Shown here: positions 1-8,791 of the stretch, piece after piece
How positions within the stretch are numbered: position 1 is the stretch's first letter
Layout: every line of letters starts with the position of its first letter
From: CAZGMN01 sp964645765
GTDB lineage: Bacteria; Acidobacteriota; Aminicenantia; Aminicenantales; Aminicenantaceae
Direction: 5' to 3'
Length of the DNA: 64,000 bases
NCBI GenBank assembly: GCA_964645765.1
Contig: CAZYBE010000003.1
Coordinates: 53,377-117,376, forward strand
The notes under the pieces: generated by a model
The model's database searches: none
What the model was told of the DNA's origin: nothing
What the model saw: the letters and a program-made list of their open reading frames with translations, nothing else
Program-made: the position numbers and the translations under genes

Positions 1-747
1 GTAGGATGTGCAGGTTGCTTCGATGAAGAAGGGAAAAAAATCTCAAAAGCCATGGTATCCATAATGAACAAAGCTGGAGTGGAGTTTGCTATTCTGGGCA
101 CCGAGGAGAAATGTTGCGGTGATTCGGCCCGGAGATTAGGAAATGAGTATCTCTTCCAGGCTTTAGCCGGAGAAAATATAGAACTCTTTAAAAAATATAA
201 AGTTAGAAAAATTATTGTCACCTGTCCTCACGGATACAACACCTTTAAAAACGAATATTCAAAAATACTTGACCTTGTTCCCGGATTATCCGCTGAGGAA
301 AAAGAGAGAATCCGAAAGATTGAGGTCATCCATCATGTCCAGCTTATCAACAACCTTCTCAAGGAAGGAAGGTTGCATCTCCTCCCAAAACCAGATTTCC
401 ATTTTACACTTCACGACTCCTGCTACCTCGGCCGACACAACGGAATTATTGATGAACCGCGCGAGATATTGTCAAATTTAAGCGAAGGGAAATTGATCGA
501 GCTCAAAAATAACAGAGACCACAGTTTCTGCTGTGGAGGGGGTGGAGGCTTGATGTGGACAGAGGAATCATTAGGGAAACGTATCAATCATATCAGAACA
601 GATGAAGTGATCTCCTCTCAGGCTAATGTCGCGGCAACAACCTGTCCCTTCTGCTTGACCATGCTCCAAGACGGACTCAAAGATAAGGAACGGACAGATA
701 TAAAAGTAAAAGATATCTCTCAACTGGTCGCTGAATCCTTAATTTAA
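1..747 (+). CDS. CCG-domain (Fe-S)-binding protein, 3' part
   Basis: The reading frame is open to the first base, so the gene begins upstream and only its C-terminal part is here (frame begins VGCAGCFDEEGKK). Two cysteine-rich CCG modules are visible. The first has VGCAGC, EKCCGD and TCPHGY; the second has HDSCYLGRH and CCGGGGG near the C-terminus. These motifs bind a noncubane 4Fe-4S cluster in HdrB, GlpC, LldE and similar electron-transfer proteins. Proteins of this kind often pass electrons to or from ETF, lactate or heterodisulfide-type oxidoreductases, but no partner is in the window. Family assignment is firm; the specific substrate is unknown. Confidence 0.85.
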   Translation, partial: VGCAGCFDEEGKKISKAMVSIMNKAGVEFAILGTEEKCCGDSARRLGNEYLFQALAGENIELFKKYKVRKIIVTCPHGYNTFKNEYSKILDLVPGLSAEEKERIRKIEVIHHVQLINNLLKEGRLHLLPKPDFHFTLHDSCYLGRHNGIIDEPREILSNLSEGKLIELKNNRDHSFCCGGGGGLMWTEESLGKRINHIRTDEVISSQANVAATTCPFCLTMLQDGLKDKERTDIKVKDISQLVAESLI

Positions 748-761
748 TCTTGCTTTAGACT

Positions 762-1796
762 TTAGTGAGTCAATATCTCGCGAAAGGCGGAGATGGCTCT
801 TTCGATGTCCTCGTCATCGATATCCTTGTGAGTCACAAAGCGAATATCCCCTGTTGTGGCCAAAGCAAGGACTCTCTTTTCTTTCAACTTGGACAAAAAT
901 TCAGGAACAGAGAGCCTCGGATGATTGAAGCCGAAGAGGAAGATGTTTGTCTGGACATGCTCAGGATTGAGCTTAATCCCGGGAAGCTCGGCAATGGCCA
1001 AAGCCAGCCTTTTTGCCCGATCATGGTCTTCCTTGAGCCTATCCGCCATCTCTGTCAAGGCCACGATTCCTGGCGCAGCTAAGACGCCGACTTGCCTCAT
1101 ACCTCCACCAAGTGCTTTTCTCACCCGGCGGGCATAATCAATAAAAGCCTTGCTACCAACTAACATAGAACCTACAGGAGCTGAAAGACCTTTGGAAAGA
1201 CAAAACATTAATGAATCGCCAATGGCTGCATATTCTTTCACAGGAATTCCAGAGGCGATGCTGGCATTGAAAACCCTGGCTCCGTCAAAATGAATCTTTA
1301 CATCATGTTTGTCAGCAATTTCCCGAATGGCCTTTAGATTATCCATAGGAACAACAGCTCCACTCCAGTTATTATGGGTGTTTTCGACGCAAATCAGGGA
1401 AGTTCGAGGGATATGGACAGAAGGCTTCCTGATATTCCTCTCCACCTCCTGGGGGTCCATTGCTCCTCTGTTCGAAGCCAGGGGACGCGGGGTTATCCTC
1501 GAGATAAAAGTCAGATGAGTGGATTCCATGTTGTAGATATGAGACCTGGCCTCGATGATGACCTCTTCCAGCTCCCTGGTCCAGACTTTGACCGCAACGG
1601 AATTTCCCATTGTTCCCGAGGGAACAAAGAGAGCAGCCTCCTTGCCCATGATGTTCGCTGCCAGAGATTCCAATTTCTGGACAGTCGGGTCATCGCCAAG
1701 GACATCATCCCCAACCACGGCTTCAGCCATAGCCTTTCTCATTTTTTCAGTGGGCCGAGTGACTGTATCGCTTCGAAAATCGGAATATTCATGCAT
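762..1796 (-). CDS. ltaE: Low-specificity L-threonine aldolase
   Basis: PLP-dependent fold-type I enzyme that cleaves L-threonine or allo-threonine to glycine and acetaldehyde. Visible family features are the N-terminal DFRSDTVTRPT, the GDDVLGDDPTV segment, the HFDGARVFNA aspartate region that contacts PLP, and the FCLSKGLSAPVGS segment holding the Schiff-base lysine. The chosen ATG (1794-1796) is preceded by AAGGAG 8 nt upstream and starts the protein exactly at the family's usual N-terminus. The frame stays open for another 65 codons upstream, but that stretch is a dispersed repeat (1880-1988) and should not be included. It converges with the Fe-S gene, 14 nt away. Confidence 0.92.
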   Translation of the reverse strand: MHEYSDFRSDTVTRPTEKMRKAMAEAVVGDDVLGDDPTVQKLESLAANIMGKEAALFVPSGTMGNSVAVKVWTRELEEVIIEARSHIYNMESTHLTFISRITPRPLASNRGAMDPQEVERNIRKPSVHIPRTSLICVENTHNNWSGAVVPMDNLKAIREIADKHDVKIHFDGARVFNASIASGIPVKEYAAIGDSLMFCLSKGLSAPVGSMLVGSKAFIDYARRVRKALGGGMRQVGVLAAPGIVALTEMADRLKEDHDRAKRLALAIAELPGIKLNPEHVQTNIFLFGFNHPRLSVPEFLSKLKEKRVLALATTGDIRFVTHKDIDDEDIERAISAFREILTH

Positions 1797-1879
1797 TGAG
1801 CTTTCTCCTTGTCTTGTGGCACCATTATAGAAAAAATCCTTTCTATCAGCAAACTTGCAAGTCAAGGAAAAAAGCTTGG

Positions 1880-1988
1880 CGAGGGAACCCGACGAAGTCG
1901 GGCGGCGAGGATGCATGAGCGAAGCGAGTGGCAACCGCCGAGAAGGGCAGTGAGGGAACGGCGTTAAAAACCTGAATGGGAGCGAGGC
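1880..1988 (-). repeat. Dispersed GC-rich element, family 2, copy 1
   Basis: Read on the minus strand this stretch closely matches the segments at 8508-8615 and 63918-64000. It starts CCTCGCTCCC, has TTTTTAACGCC in the middle, then CACTCGCTTCGCTCA, and ends with CCCGACTTCGTCGGG, a 6-bp hairpin. It lies upstream of ltaE and has no coding features of its own, although it happens to be open in the ltaE frame. The GGGAAAYAGCC ends seen in copy 2 are not recognisable here, so this copy is partial or diverged. Confidence 0.85.
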
Positions 1989-2111
1989 CATTCTGGATAG
2001 GCTCTTCAGAGAAGCAATAAAAAATGGAAGAGAACCAGGAAACTTTTTCCCCGTTTACTTGGTTAGGAAACTATGGTATAGATTTACCTGATTTCTTGAT
2101 GAGCTTGGACC

Positions 2112-2825
2112 ATGGCTTCGAATAAATTTTTTCATGCTTTTCTTTTTACAGAAATTTTTTTCATTATTCTCTTTTCGAGCGCCATCCTTTCCTACCGCCT
2201 GGTCTTGAAGGGCGAAATGGTCACTCTGCCCGACCTTGTCGGAAAAACTTATGAGGAAGCAAAAGTCGAGCTGGAAAAAAATAAATTGTCCCTTGATAAA
2301 AAAGGGGAGCAATTCAATAGCAAATGGGAGCGAGGAAGGATTATTTTTCAGGACCCCTCGGCGGGATCAAAGCTAAAGATAAATAAGGCCGTAAAGGTTA
2401 TCCTGAGCTCCGGCAGTGAGAGAGTCATCGTTTCCACGTTCATCGGAAAGAACTTCCAGTTCTTAAGCGACATTCTCAGGGAATCGGGCTTAACCAAGGG
2501 CAAAATATCTCAGGTCCATACCCCATCATCTGCTGGAAAAATAATCGCTCAAAATCCCCCTCCCTCTGAGGAGGTTTCAAGAAATTCACCCGTGAGCCTG
2601 CTCGTAAGCCAGGGAGAGACGTTAGAAAAATATCTGATGCCTGATTTGATCGGAAAACACGCTGAGGCTGTTGTCGCCAAGCTCAAAGAACTGAATTTCA
2701 GAGTTGAAGATGTTCGGCCCACCTATTATCCTGGCCTTGATGCTGGAATTGTCATCAAACAATTTCCGCCCTGCGGCTATGTGATTCAAAAAAATTATCC
2801 AATAACTCTGGAGGTCAGCAAATAA
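2112..2825 (+). CDS. Membrane-anchored triple-PASTA protein
   Basis: 237 aa. An N-terminal hydrophobic helix (about residues 8-29) is followed by three PASTA repeats: about 36-105 (LPDLVGKTYEEAKVELEK), 105-170 and 172-237 (MPDLIGKHAEAVVAKLKE). PASTA domains bind muropeptides or lipid II in Ser/Thr kinases and PBPs. Here there is no kinase or transpeptidase domain, so this is a stand-alone sensor or scaffold probably facing the periplasm. Its TAA stop overlaps the rpe ATG by one base (TAATG), so the two are translationally coupled. No strong ribosome-binding site is seen before the ATG. PASTA-only proteins next to rpe occur in other bacteria (family knowledge); the exact role is unknown. Confidence 0.88.
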   Translation: MASNKFFHAFLFTEIFFIILFSSAILSYRLVLKGEMVTLPDLVGKTYEEAKVELEKNKLSLDKKGEQFNSKWERGRIIFQDPSAGSKLKINKAVKVILSSGSERVIVSTFIGKNFQFLSDILRESGLTKGKISQVHTPSSAGKIIAQNPPPSEEVSRNSPVSLLVSQGETLEKYLMPDLIGKHAEAVVAKLKELNFRVEDVRPTYYPGLDAGIVIKQFPPCGYVIQKNYPITLEVSK

Positions 2826-3493
2826 TGGTCCTCTTAGCCCCATCTATCCTTTCCGTGGACTTTGCCAGAATAGAAGAGGCTGTCAAGACGGCTGAGGAAG
2901 CAGGGGCTGACCTGATTCACATCGACGTCATGGACGGCCACTTTGTCCCTAACCTCACTTTTGGGCCGCAGCTCGTCGCCTCCCTCAAGGAAAAAACCTC
3001 TTTGCCCCTGGACGTCCATCTCATGGTCGAGAACCCTCATGCCTTCATCCCTCTTTTCCATCAAGCTGGAGCAGACTGGATCTCCATCCATATCGAAGCC
3101 TCAGTCCATCTTCACCAAGATATTTCAATGATTAAAGAGTTCAAGAAGAAGGCGGGGCTTGCCCTGAATCCTGCCACTCCCATCCACCTGATGAGCGAGA
3201 TTCTCAAAGAGCTCGATTATGTCCTGCTGATGACGGTCAATCCGGGCTGGGGAGCTCAGAAATTCATCCCTTCCTGCCATTCCAAGATATCCCAACTCAA
3301 GAACTGGATAAAGGGCCAGAAGCTTGAAATTCCGATAGAGATTGACGGAGGAGTCAGGCTTGAAAACATGGAAGAAATGATTAAGGATGGAGCTGAGATT
3401 ATAGTCGCCGGCTCTGCCATTTTTGGCCATAAAAATCCAAAGGACGTTATTATCAAAATGAAAGAGCTGATCAAGAAGAGCGAGCAAAGATGA
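2825..3493 (+). CDS. rpe: Ribulose-phosphate 3-epimerase
   Basis: Interconverts D-ribulose 5-phosphate and D-xylulose 5-phosphate in the pentose phosphate pathway. 222 aa, the usual length. TIM-barrel signatures are LAPSILSVDFARI at the start, HIDVMDGHFVPN (metal and catalytic Asp/His), DVHLMV, MTVNPGWGAQ, and the phosphate-binding EIDGGV and VAGSAIFG at the end. The start overlaps the stop of the PASTA gene by one base. A strong hairpin (3510-3548) follows the gene. Confidence 0.96.
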   Translation: MVLLAPSILSVDFARIEEAVKTAEEAGADLIHIDVMDGHFVPNLTFGPQLVASLKEKTSLPLDVHLMVENPHAFIPLFHQAGADWISIHIEASVHLHQDISMIKEFKKKAGLALNPATPIHLMSEILKELDYVLLMTVNPGWGAQKFIPSCHSKISQLKNWIKGQKLEIPIEIDGGVRLENMEEMIKDGAEIIVAGSAIFGHKNPKDVIIKMKELIKKSEQR

Positions 3494-3509
3494 TGGAAAA
3501 CAGAGTTTT

Positions 3510-3548
3510 GGATCAGGCCGGGTGTTTCGAAAACACGCCGCCTGATCC
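3510..3548. repeat. Small palindrome between rpe and bamD
   Basis: GGATCAGGC pairs with GCCTGATCC and encloses an inner GTGTTT/AAACAC stem around TCGA. There is no T-tract on either side, so it is not a typical intrinsic terminator. Its core, TCGAAAACAC, recurs in the hairpin at 56552-56580, which suggests a small dispersed palindrome family. It may act as an mRNA processing or stability site. Confidence 0.7.
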
Positions 3549-3595
3549 TATTCCTATCGCAGATCTGAAGATGGGTATTGTTAGAAAAGGATAGG

Positions 3596-4378
3596 ATGAT
3601 GAAAAAAATCACTTTTGCGCTCATGGCTTTAATGCTCTCTCTCCTGATTGGCCTTGGCTGCAGGGGAAAGAAAACAGAGCTCACCCCAGAAGTCGCTTCC
3701 TCGGATGAGAATCTTTTCAAGCTCGGAGCAAAATACATCAAGAAAGACCCGGAAAGAGCTCGTCTTTATTTCAGGCAGGTCATCGATTCCTTTCCTAAAA
3801 GTTTTTATGCCCAGCAGGCCAAGCTGGCCATCGCCGACTCCTATTTTAGAAAGGGAGATGAGGGAAACATGATCCTTGCAGCCTCAGAATACAGGGAATT
3901 CATCCACCTCTATCCTTTCAGCCCTTCGGCACCCTATGCCCAGCTACAGATTGCGATGACCTTTTTTAAAAAGACTTTGAAGCCAGGAAGAGACCCGACA
4001 AAAACAAAGCAGGCCCTGGATGAATTCAGGCTTGTTATCAGCAGCTTTCCCCTGGGTGAAGAGGCGAAACAGGCGCGGGAAAAAATTCTCGAGTGCGAAG
4101 AGAAACTGGCAGAGTACATCCTTCAAATCGGAAAGCTTTACTACACGATGAAAGCATATAGAGGGTCGACAGCTCGATTGTTAGAGCTTCTGAACAATTA
4201 TCCCAATTATTCAAAGATGGATAGGGTCTATTTCTATCTTGGAGATTCCTATTATCGATGGAAAAAAATCGACGAGGCTGTCCCCTATTTCACAAAGCTG
4301 ATCAGCGATTTCCCCAAGAGCAAGTATGCAAAGAAAGCCATAAAAAGAATGAAAGAAATAGAAAAAAAGAAAAAATAA
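3596..4378 (+). CDS. bamD: BamD/YfiO-type outer-membrane lipoprotein
   Basis: 260 aa. A lipoprotein signal sequence with lipobox LIGLGC (lipidated Cys at about residue 22) is followed by TPR-like repeats. Paired motifs such as ARLYFRQVIDSFPKS, EYREFIHLYPFSP, EFRLVISSFP and YFTKLISDFPKSKYA are typical of BamD, the TPR lipoprotein of the BAM complex that inserts beta-barrel proteins. Two adjacent ATG codons (3596, 3599) follow AAAGGATAGG; either could be the start. The lysine-rich C-terminus is unremarkable. The gene follows rpe and precedes a predicted secreted barrel protein. Confidence 0.88.
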   Translation: MMKKITFALMALMLSLLIGLGCRGKKTELTPEVASSDENLFKLGAKYIKKDPERARLYFRQVIDSFPKSFYAQQAKLAIADSYFRKGDEGNMILAASEYREFIHLYPFSPSAPYAQLQIAMTFFKKTLKPGRDPTKTKQALDEFRLVISSFPLGEEAKQAREKILECEEKLAEYILQIGKLYYTMKAYRGSTARLLELLNNYPNYSKMDRVYFYLGDSYYRWKKIDEAVPYFTKLISDFPKSKYAKKAIKRMKEIEKKKK

Positions 4379-4422
4379 AAAGCTTGTCAATAAGAACTTG
4401 TCAATATTAAGAGGAGGGACGA

Positions 4423-5205
4423 TTGAAAAAACTCTTCTTTCTCTGTGCCACGATTCTCCTGACTTTATCTCTGTCCCGCTTCTCTTTAGCCCAGGCTGAA
4501 GAAGAAGGGATGTTGCATGCTCAAAAAATAAAAACATCTGTCGGTTTCGAATATTTCTCCCGAAAAATTGGCTGGGATGTTACGTACAGCTCGAATCTCA
4601 GATCCCTTTTTTTCACTATCAACCTGGAGATCGAATTTCCAAAAGAACTTTCCTCTAACACCATTTTTGGCTATTCGTTTTCCAATTATAAAGACCTTAC
4701 GTTCAGGGGATTGCCTTTCTCACTGAAAATCGGAGAAGAAACCGGAACTGTCGGAGGATTCATCATTGGAGAGGAAATCAGAAAAGGCCTTATTGCCAGC
4801 GAGAAACTAAAGATAGACGGCCTGGGCCAAATCCTCGGTTTTCTTGGGCTCAAAAAAGAATGGAAGATTCAAGACTTGGCTGTGCCAGGAACAGCCGAAG
4901 GGAAAGCATACTGGTGGAGAGTCTCATTGGGCCCGGTTTTCACTTATAGGGGCTCCACAAAATTCCTTCCCTACCTCTATTTGAATCTCAACACGCTTTG
5001 GGGGACTTTCAAGATGCAGGAAGCAGTTGGCGAATTACAAGAAACAGAAAAACAAAAAATGTACAGCAAGAGCTTTTTCTGCATTGCTGCTGGCTTTAAC
5101 TATGAATTAACCCCTGCTTTCATCCTTAAAGGAGAAGTGAGCCTTTTGCCCTACAATGGCGGAAGCGATCTTGGATTAATGATTAAAGCCATGTATTCTT
5201 TTTGA
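4423..5205 (+). CDS. Secreted predicted outer-membrane barrel protein, unknown
   Basis: 260 aa with a clear signal peptide (MKKLFFLCATILLTLSLS, cleavage near AQA). The mature part has alternating hydrophobic/aromatic strands such as SLFFTINLEIEF, YWWRVSLGPVF, YLYLNLNTLW and FFCIAAGFNYELTP, and ends in YSF, a C-terminal aromatic as used by BAM substrates. This suggests an 8-10 strand beta-barrel. The start is TTG with a strong GAGGAGGG site a few bases upstream. No family is recognised. It lies between bamD and a secreted subtilisin-like protease, with 18 nt to the latter. Confidence 0.7.
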   Translation: MKKLFFLCATILLTLSLSRFSLAQAEEEGMLHAQKIKTSVGFEYFSRKIGWDVTYSSNLRSLFFTINLEIEFPKELSSNTIFGYSFSNYKDLTFRGLPFSLKIGEETGTVGGFIIGEEIRKGLIASEKLKIDGLGQILGFLGLKKEWKIQDLAVPGTAEGKAYWWRVSLGPVFTYRGSTKFLPYLYLNLNTLWGTFKMQEAVGELQETEKQKMYSKSFFCIAAGFNYELTPAFILKGEVSLLPYNGGSDLGLMIKAMYSF

Positions 5206-5223
5206 TATCTCAAGGAGGAAATC

Positions 5224-6822
5224 ATGAATAAAAAGAGAATCTTCTTCCCCTTGTTCATCTTTCCTCTCTTTCTTTTTTCATGGAATTTTAGCTATTTGAA
5301 GCTTGAAAGCTACAAAAAGCCAAACCTTTCAGAACAGTATAATCTGTATTCAAAAAGAAATGAATCTGGTCGCCAGGGAAACGCTTTCCCTGAGCGAGGC
5401 AACGTCTCAGCGAAACCCAATCGCTTTCTCGAAGAAAGAGAAAATGCCACCCCTGAATTCGACCGAAACCAGATATTAAAAGAAAGAGAGCCTGTCAGCC
5501 CGAAGAAGCATGAGCTTCGCCAAAAAAGGGGGGAAGACTCTTCGCTCGGGGAAAAGATTGGATACTTAAACCAAGGCAAAGCCTATCATCCGAGCGGCCC
5601 CCGCTTTCATCCTGAGCAAGTCCTGGTGAAGTTCAAGGACTCCTTTTCAGATGAAATGAGAGAAACTGCAATTTCTGCCTATCGGGCCAAAAAGCTTAAA
5701 AGGATTCCAGGCTTGAACATCTACAAGCTCCAAATCCCGGAAGGGACAAGCGTCGAGGAGATGGTTTATGTCTTGAGCATGAACCCTGATGTTGAATTCG
5801 CTGAACCCAATTATGTTGTCCACATAACAGCCTGGCCGAATGATATGCTTTTTGGCTATCAGTATGCTCTTAATAATACCGGCCAGCAAATCGGGTCTTC
5901 TGGGCCCACAGGAAAATCCGGGGCTGATATAAAAGCAACAGCATCCTGGGAAGAGACAAAAGGAAAGGGAGAAACTATCATCGCCGTCATCGACACCGGC
6001 GTTGATATGGAGCATCCGGATATAAAAAATAAAATCAAATCGCAAGGCAAGGATTTTGTCAACGGCGACGACGATGCAACCGATGATAATGGACATGGAA
6101 CTCATGTGGCAGGAATCGCTGCTGCCGATACGAACAATAGTGAAGGCATTGCCGGAGTCGCATGGAATTGTAAAGTTTTGCCGGTAAAAGTTATAGATCA
6201 AGATGGCACTGGCTATGACTCTGATGTCGCCGACGGGATAAGGTGGGCTGCGGATAACGGCGCTGATGTCATCAGCCTCAGCCTGGGCCAGGATACGCCG
6301 TCCATGACCTTAGAATTAGCTTTAGAATATGCCTATGACAAAAATGTTGTTATCGTTGCTTCTGTGGGAAATGAGGGAGGAGCTGTTTGTTATCCTGCTG
6401 CCTACGATAAATACTGCTTAGCTGTGGCTGCAACAAACTATAACGATGAAAGAGTGACATCCTCAAATTCAGAAGGGGGCTGGGAATCAAACTATGGACC
6501 TGAAATTGATGTGGCCGCACCTGGGGAAAGAATCGTCAGCCTTGTCCCAACCTGGTATTTTCCACCCGGCCCTAATTCCTACTATGGCTGGGGTTATGGG
6601 ACATCGGCTGCAGCTCCTTATGTCGCCGGCCTTGCCGCTCTAATTAAAAGCATAAAACCCCATCTTACCGCTTCAGAAATTATGAATGTCATCCGCTATG
6701 CAGCAGATGATGTCAATTCCTCCAGCTACCCTGGAAAGGATGACTATATCGGCTACGGCCGCATAAACATGGAAAAAGCCCTTGTCCCGATCATCATCAT
6801 TCCCTTAAGTCAAATAAAATGA
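5224..6822 (+). CDS. Secreted subtilisin-like serine protease (S8)
   Basis: 532 aa preproenzyme. Signal segment at residues 1-20, then a charged low-complexity linker to about residue 115, then a fervidolysin-type propeptide (HPEQVLVKFKDSF to NPDVEFAEPNYVVH, about 122-200). In the catalytic domain, Asp is in AVIDTGVDMEHPD (about 257), His in NGHGTHVAG (about 291), oxyanion Asn in ASVGNEG (about 383) and Ser in YGTSAAAPYVAG (about 461). All catalytic residues are present, so it should be active outside the cell or in the periplasm. AAGGAGG precedes the ATG. The end overlaps recN by 4 nt (ATGA). Confidence 0.95.
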   Translation: MNKKRIFFPLFIFPLFLFSWNFSYLKLESYKKPNLSEQYNLYSKRNESGRQGNAFPERGNVSAKPNRFLEERENATPEFDRNQILKEREPVSPKKHELRQKRGEDSSLGEKIGYLNQGKAYHPSGPRFHPEQVLVKFKDSFSDEMRETAISAYRAKKLKRIPGLNIYKLQIPEGTSVEEMVYVLSMNPDVEFAEPNYVVHITAWPNDMLFGYQYALNNTGQQIGSSGPTGKSGADIKATASWEETKGKGETIIAVIDTGVDMEHPDIKNKIKSQGKDFVNGDDDATDDNGHGTHVAGIAAADTNNSEGIAGVAWNCKVLPVKVIDQDGTGYDSDVADGIRWAADNGADVISLSLGQDTPSMTLELALEYAYDKNVVIVASVGNEGGAVCYPAAYDKYCLAVAATNYNDERVTSSNSEGGWESNYGPEIDVAAPGERIVSLVPTWYFPPGPNSYYGWGYGTSAAAPYVAGLAALIKSIKPHLTASEIMNVIRYAADDVNSSSYPGKDDYIGYGRINMEKALVPIIIIPLSQIK

Positions 6823-8507
6823 TCAGGTCTCTGCGCATCAAAAGTCTGGCCACCATCGAAGACCTGGAAATCGAGCTTCAAGAAGGGTTTTCCATACTCA
6901 CTGGAGAGACAGGGGCTGGGAAATCGATCATCATCGAAGGAATAAGGCTTGTCTTAGGGAAAAAAGGCTCTCCTGATATGATTCGAACCGGCGAAAAAGA
7001 GACATCCGTCGAAGCCATCTTTCCTTTAGGGACAGAAGAGGCTGGTTTTAAAACACTCATCCCTGAATTAGAGCAGGAGATGTTCATCCAGAGAAAGGTC
7101 TCAGAGCAGGGACCAGGAAAAGGATACATAAACGGAACCCTGGTGCCAATAAAAAAGCTTAAAGAAACAGGAGAAGACCTGGTTGATATCTACGGACAGA
7201 ATGACCATGTCTTCCTTCTCAACCTAGATTATCAACTGAATTATCTGGATGAGTATGCCAACGCCCTATCCTTGAGAAAAGATGTCTCTGAGATTGCCCA
7301 GGAGCTCAAAAAGCTCATCAAAGAAAAAAATGAGCTCGAAGCCCGGGAAAGAGAAAGAGAGAGACGCCTCGATTTCCTGGACTTCCAAATCAAAGAAATT
7401 GAAAAAGCGCAATTGAGGCGCGGGGAGGAAGAAGGACTCCGGCAAGAGAGAGATATCCTCAAGAATGCCGAAAAAATTGGCTCTCTTTTGGAAAAAGCCC
7501 TGGACATCGCTTACAGCCGGGAAAACTCGATCGCCTCGCTCTTGTCTCAGCTCCAAAGCACAGTCAGCGGCCTGAAAGACTTTGACAAGACATTCAAGGA
7601 AACAGATGAAGCCATCAGCCAATTTTCGATATCCATCCAGGACTTTTCTGATTTTTTGATCAAGTTCAGGGAGAGGCAGACAGCGGCTCCTGAAAAACTC
7701 GAAGGAATCGAGGAGCGCTTGAGCCAGGTCGAAAAATTAAAGAGGAAGTATGGAGGAAGCATCGACGATATCCTCTCCCATTTGGAAAAGGCCAGGGAAG
7801 AATACAAAGAACTGAGCACAAGTCAGGAGAAACTCGCTGACCTGGGAAAAGAGATTGATAAAAAATTCAACGCCTACAAAGCCAGCGCTAAGAAACTTTC
7901 TTCTCTAAGGAAAAAAAGCGCTTCAGAGCTTGAAAAAGAGGTGGAAAAAGAGATCAGCCTGCTTGGAATGAAAAAGGCGCGGTTCAAAATAAAAATCGAA
8001 ACCTATCCCCCCAGCCTCGAGGCCATGGACAGAGTCAAAGATAGCGGCGCAGAAGAAGTGGAATTCCTGATAAGCCCCAATCCGGGCGAAGAGCTGAGGC
8101 CGCTGAGAAAAATTGCTTCGGGAGGCGAGCTTTCGCGGGTGATGCTGGCCTTGAAAGCCATCGGCAAGGAGGCAGGAAGGTCAAAAACCCTGATTTTTGA
8201 TGAGATAGACTCAGGCATCGGAGGAAAGACTGCAGAATTTGTGGCTCAAAAACTAAAAAACTTATCAGGGCAGCACCAGATTATCTGCATAACCCATCTT
8301 CCCCAAATTGCCTCCTTCGCTACCCATCATTATCGAACCGACAAGAAGGTGGAGAAAGAGCGGACTTTTACTACGGTAAAAAAGCTTTCCTTCGAAGAAA
8401 GGGTGACAGAGATCGCCCGACTGCTTGCCGGAAGCCGCATCACAGAAACAACCCTCAAGCATGCCAGGGAAATGCTCGAGCACAATCTCGGACGAGCTGG
8501 GAAATAG
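6819..8507 (+). CDS. recN: DNA repair ATPase RecN
   Basis: SMC-like ATPase that tethers broken DNA ends in recombinational repair. 562 aa. Walker A GETGAGKS is near residue 34, followed by a long coiled coil with a central hinge (about 155-390). The ABC signature ASGGELSRVMLALK and the Walker B TLIFDEIDSGIGG follow, then the switch-region CITHLPQIA. It starts inside the stop of the S8 protease gene. The TAG stop lies within the left end (GGGAAATAGCC) of a dispersed element at 8499-8666, so the last residues were probably set by the insertion of that element. Confidence 0.96.
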   Translation: MIRSLRIKSLATIEDLEIELQEGFSILTGETGAGKSIIIEGIRLVLGKKGSPDMIRTGEKETSVEAIFPLGTEEAGFKTLIPELEQEMFIQRKVSEQGPGKGYINGTLVPIKKLKETGEDLVDIYGQNDHVFLLNLDYQLNYLDEYANALSLRKDVSEIAQELKKLIKEKNELEARERERERRLDFLDFQIKEIEKAQLRRGEEEGLRQERDILKNAEKIGSLLEKALDIAYSRENSIASLLSQLQSTVSGLKDFDKTFKETDEAISQFSISIQDFSDFLIKFRERQTAAPEKLEGIEERLSQVEKLKRKYGGSIDDILSHLEKAREEYKELSTSQEKLADLGKEIDKKFNAYKASAKKLSSLRKKSASELEKEVEKEISLLGMKKARFKIKIETYPPSLEAMDRVKDSGAEEVEFLISPNPGEELRPLRKIASGGELSRVMLALKAIGKEAGRSKTLIFDEIDSGIGGKTAEFVAQKLKNLSGQHQIICITHLPQIASFATHHYRTDKKVEKERTFTTVKKLSFEERVTEIARLLAGSRITETTLKHAREMLEHNLGRAGK

Positions 8508-8666
8508 CCTCGCTCCCAATCGGATTTTTAACGCCATTCTCCGTTCGCTCTTCTCGGCGGCTGCCACTCGCTTCGCTCAGACATCCTCGCCGCCCGACTT
8601 CGTCGGGTTCCCTCGAAGACCGAACTCCGAAGGCTAAATCCTCAATGGTCGCTGCGGCTGTTTCCC
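8499..8666 (+). repeat. Dispersed GC-rich element, family 2, copy 2 (fullest copy)
   Basis: The ends form an imperfect inverted repeat: GGGAAATAGCC (8499-8509) and GGCTGTTTCCC (8656-8666), 10 of 11 pairs. The body at 8508-8615 matches 1880-1988 (reversed) and 63918-64000. It includes the CCCGACTTCGTCGGG hairpin and a CACTCGCTTCGCTCAGAC block. It has no open frame of merit and no transposase, so it resembles a MITE or REP-like non-autonomous element. It contributes the TAG stop of recN and fills most of the gap before miaB. Confidence 0.8.
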
Positions 8667-8791
8667 AAAACTTATGTCTTAAATAATGAAAGGCGTTATA
8701 ACGAATTTGAAAATGCTTCAGAAAGAAGTGCGTGCCTTTTCATGACTTTGAGTTTGTATTATATTTATCTACTAAAAGGTTAAAGCCCGGA

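Noticed and set aside
1860..2000. CRISPR-like or phage attachment repeat
   Set aside because: The repeats are dispersed, about 110-170 bp, and not arrayed with spacers; no integrase or cas gene is present.
3510..3548. Intrinsic terminator after rpe
   Set aside because: Stem is strong but no T-tract follows on either strand, and the core recurs elsewhere as a palindrome.
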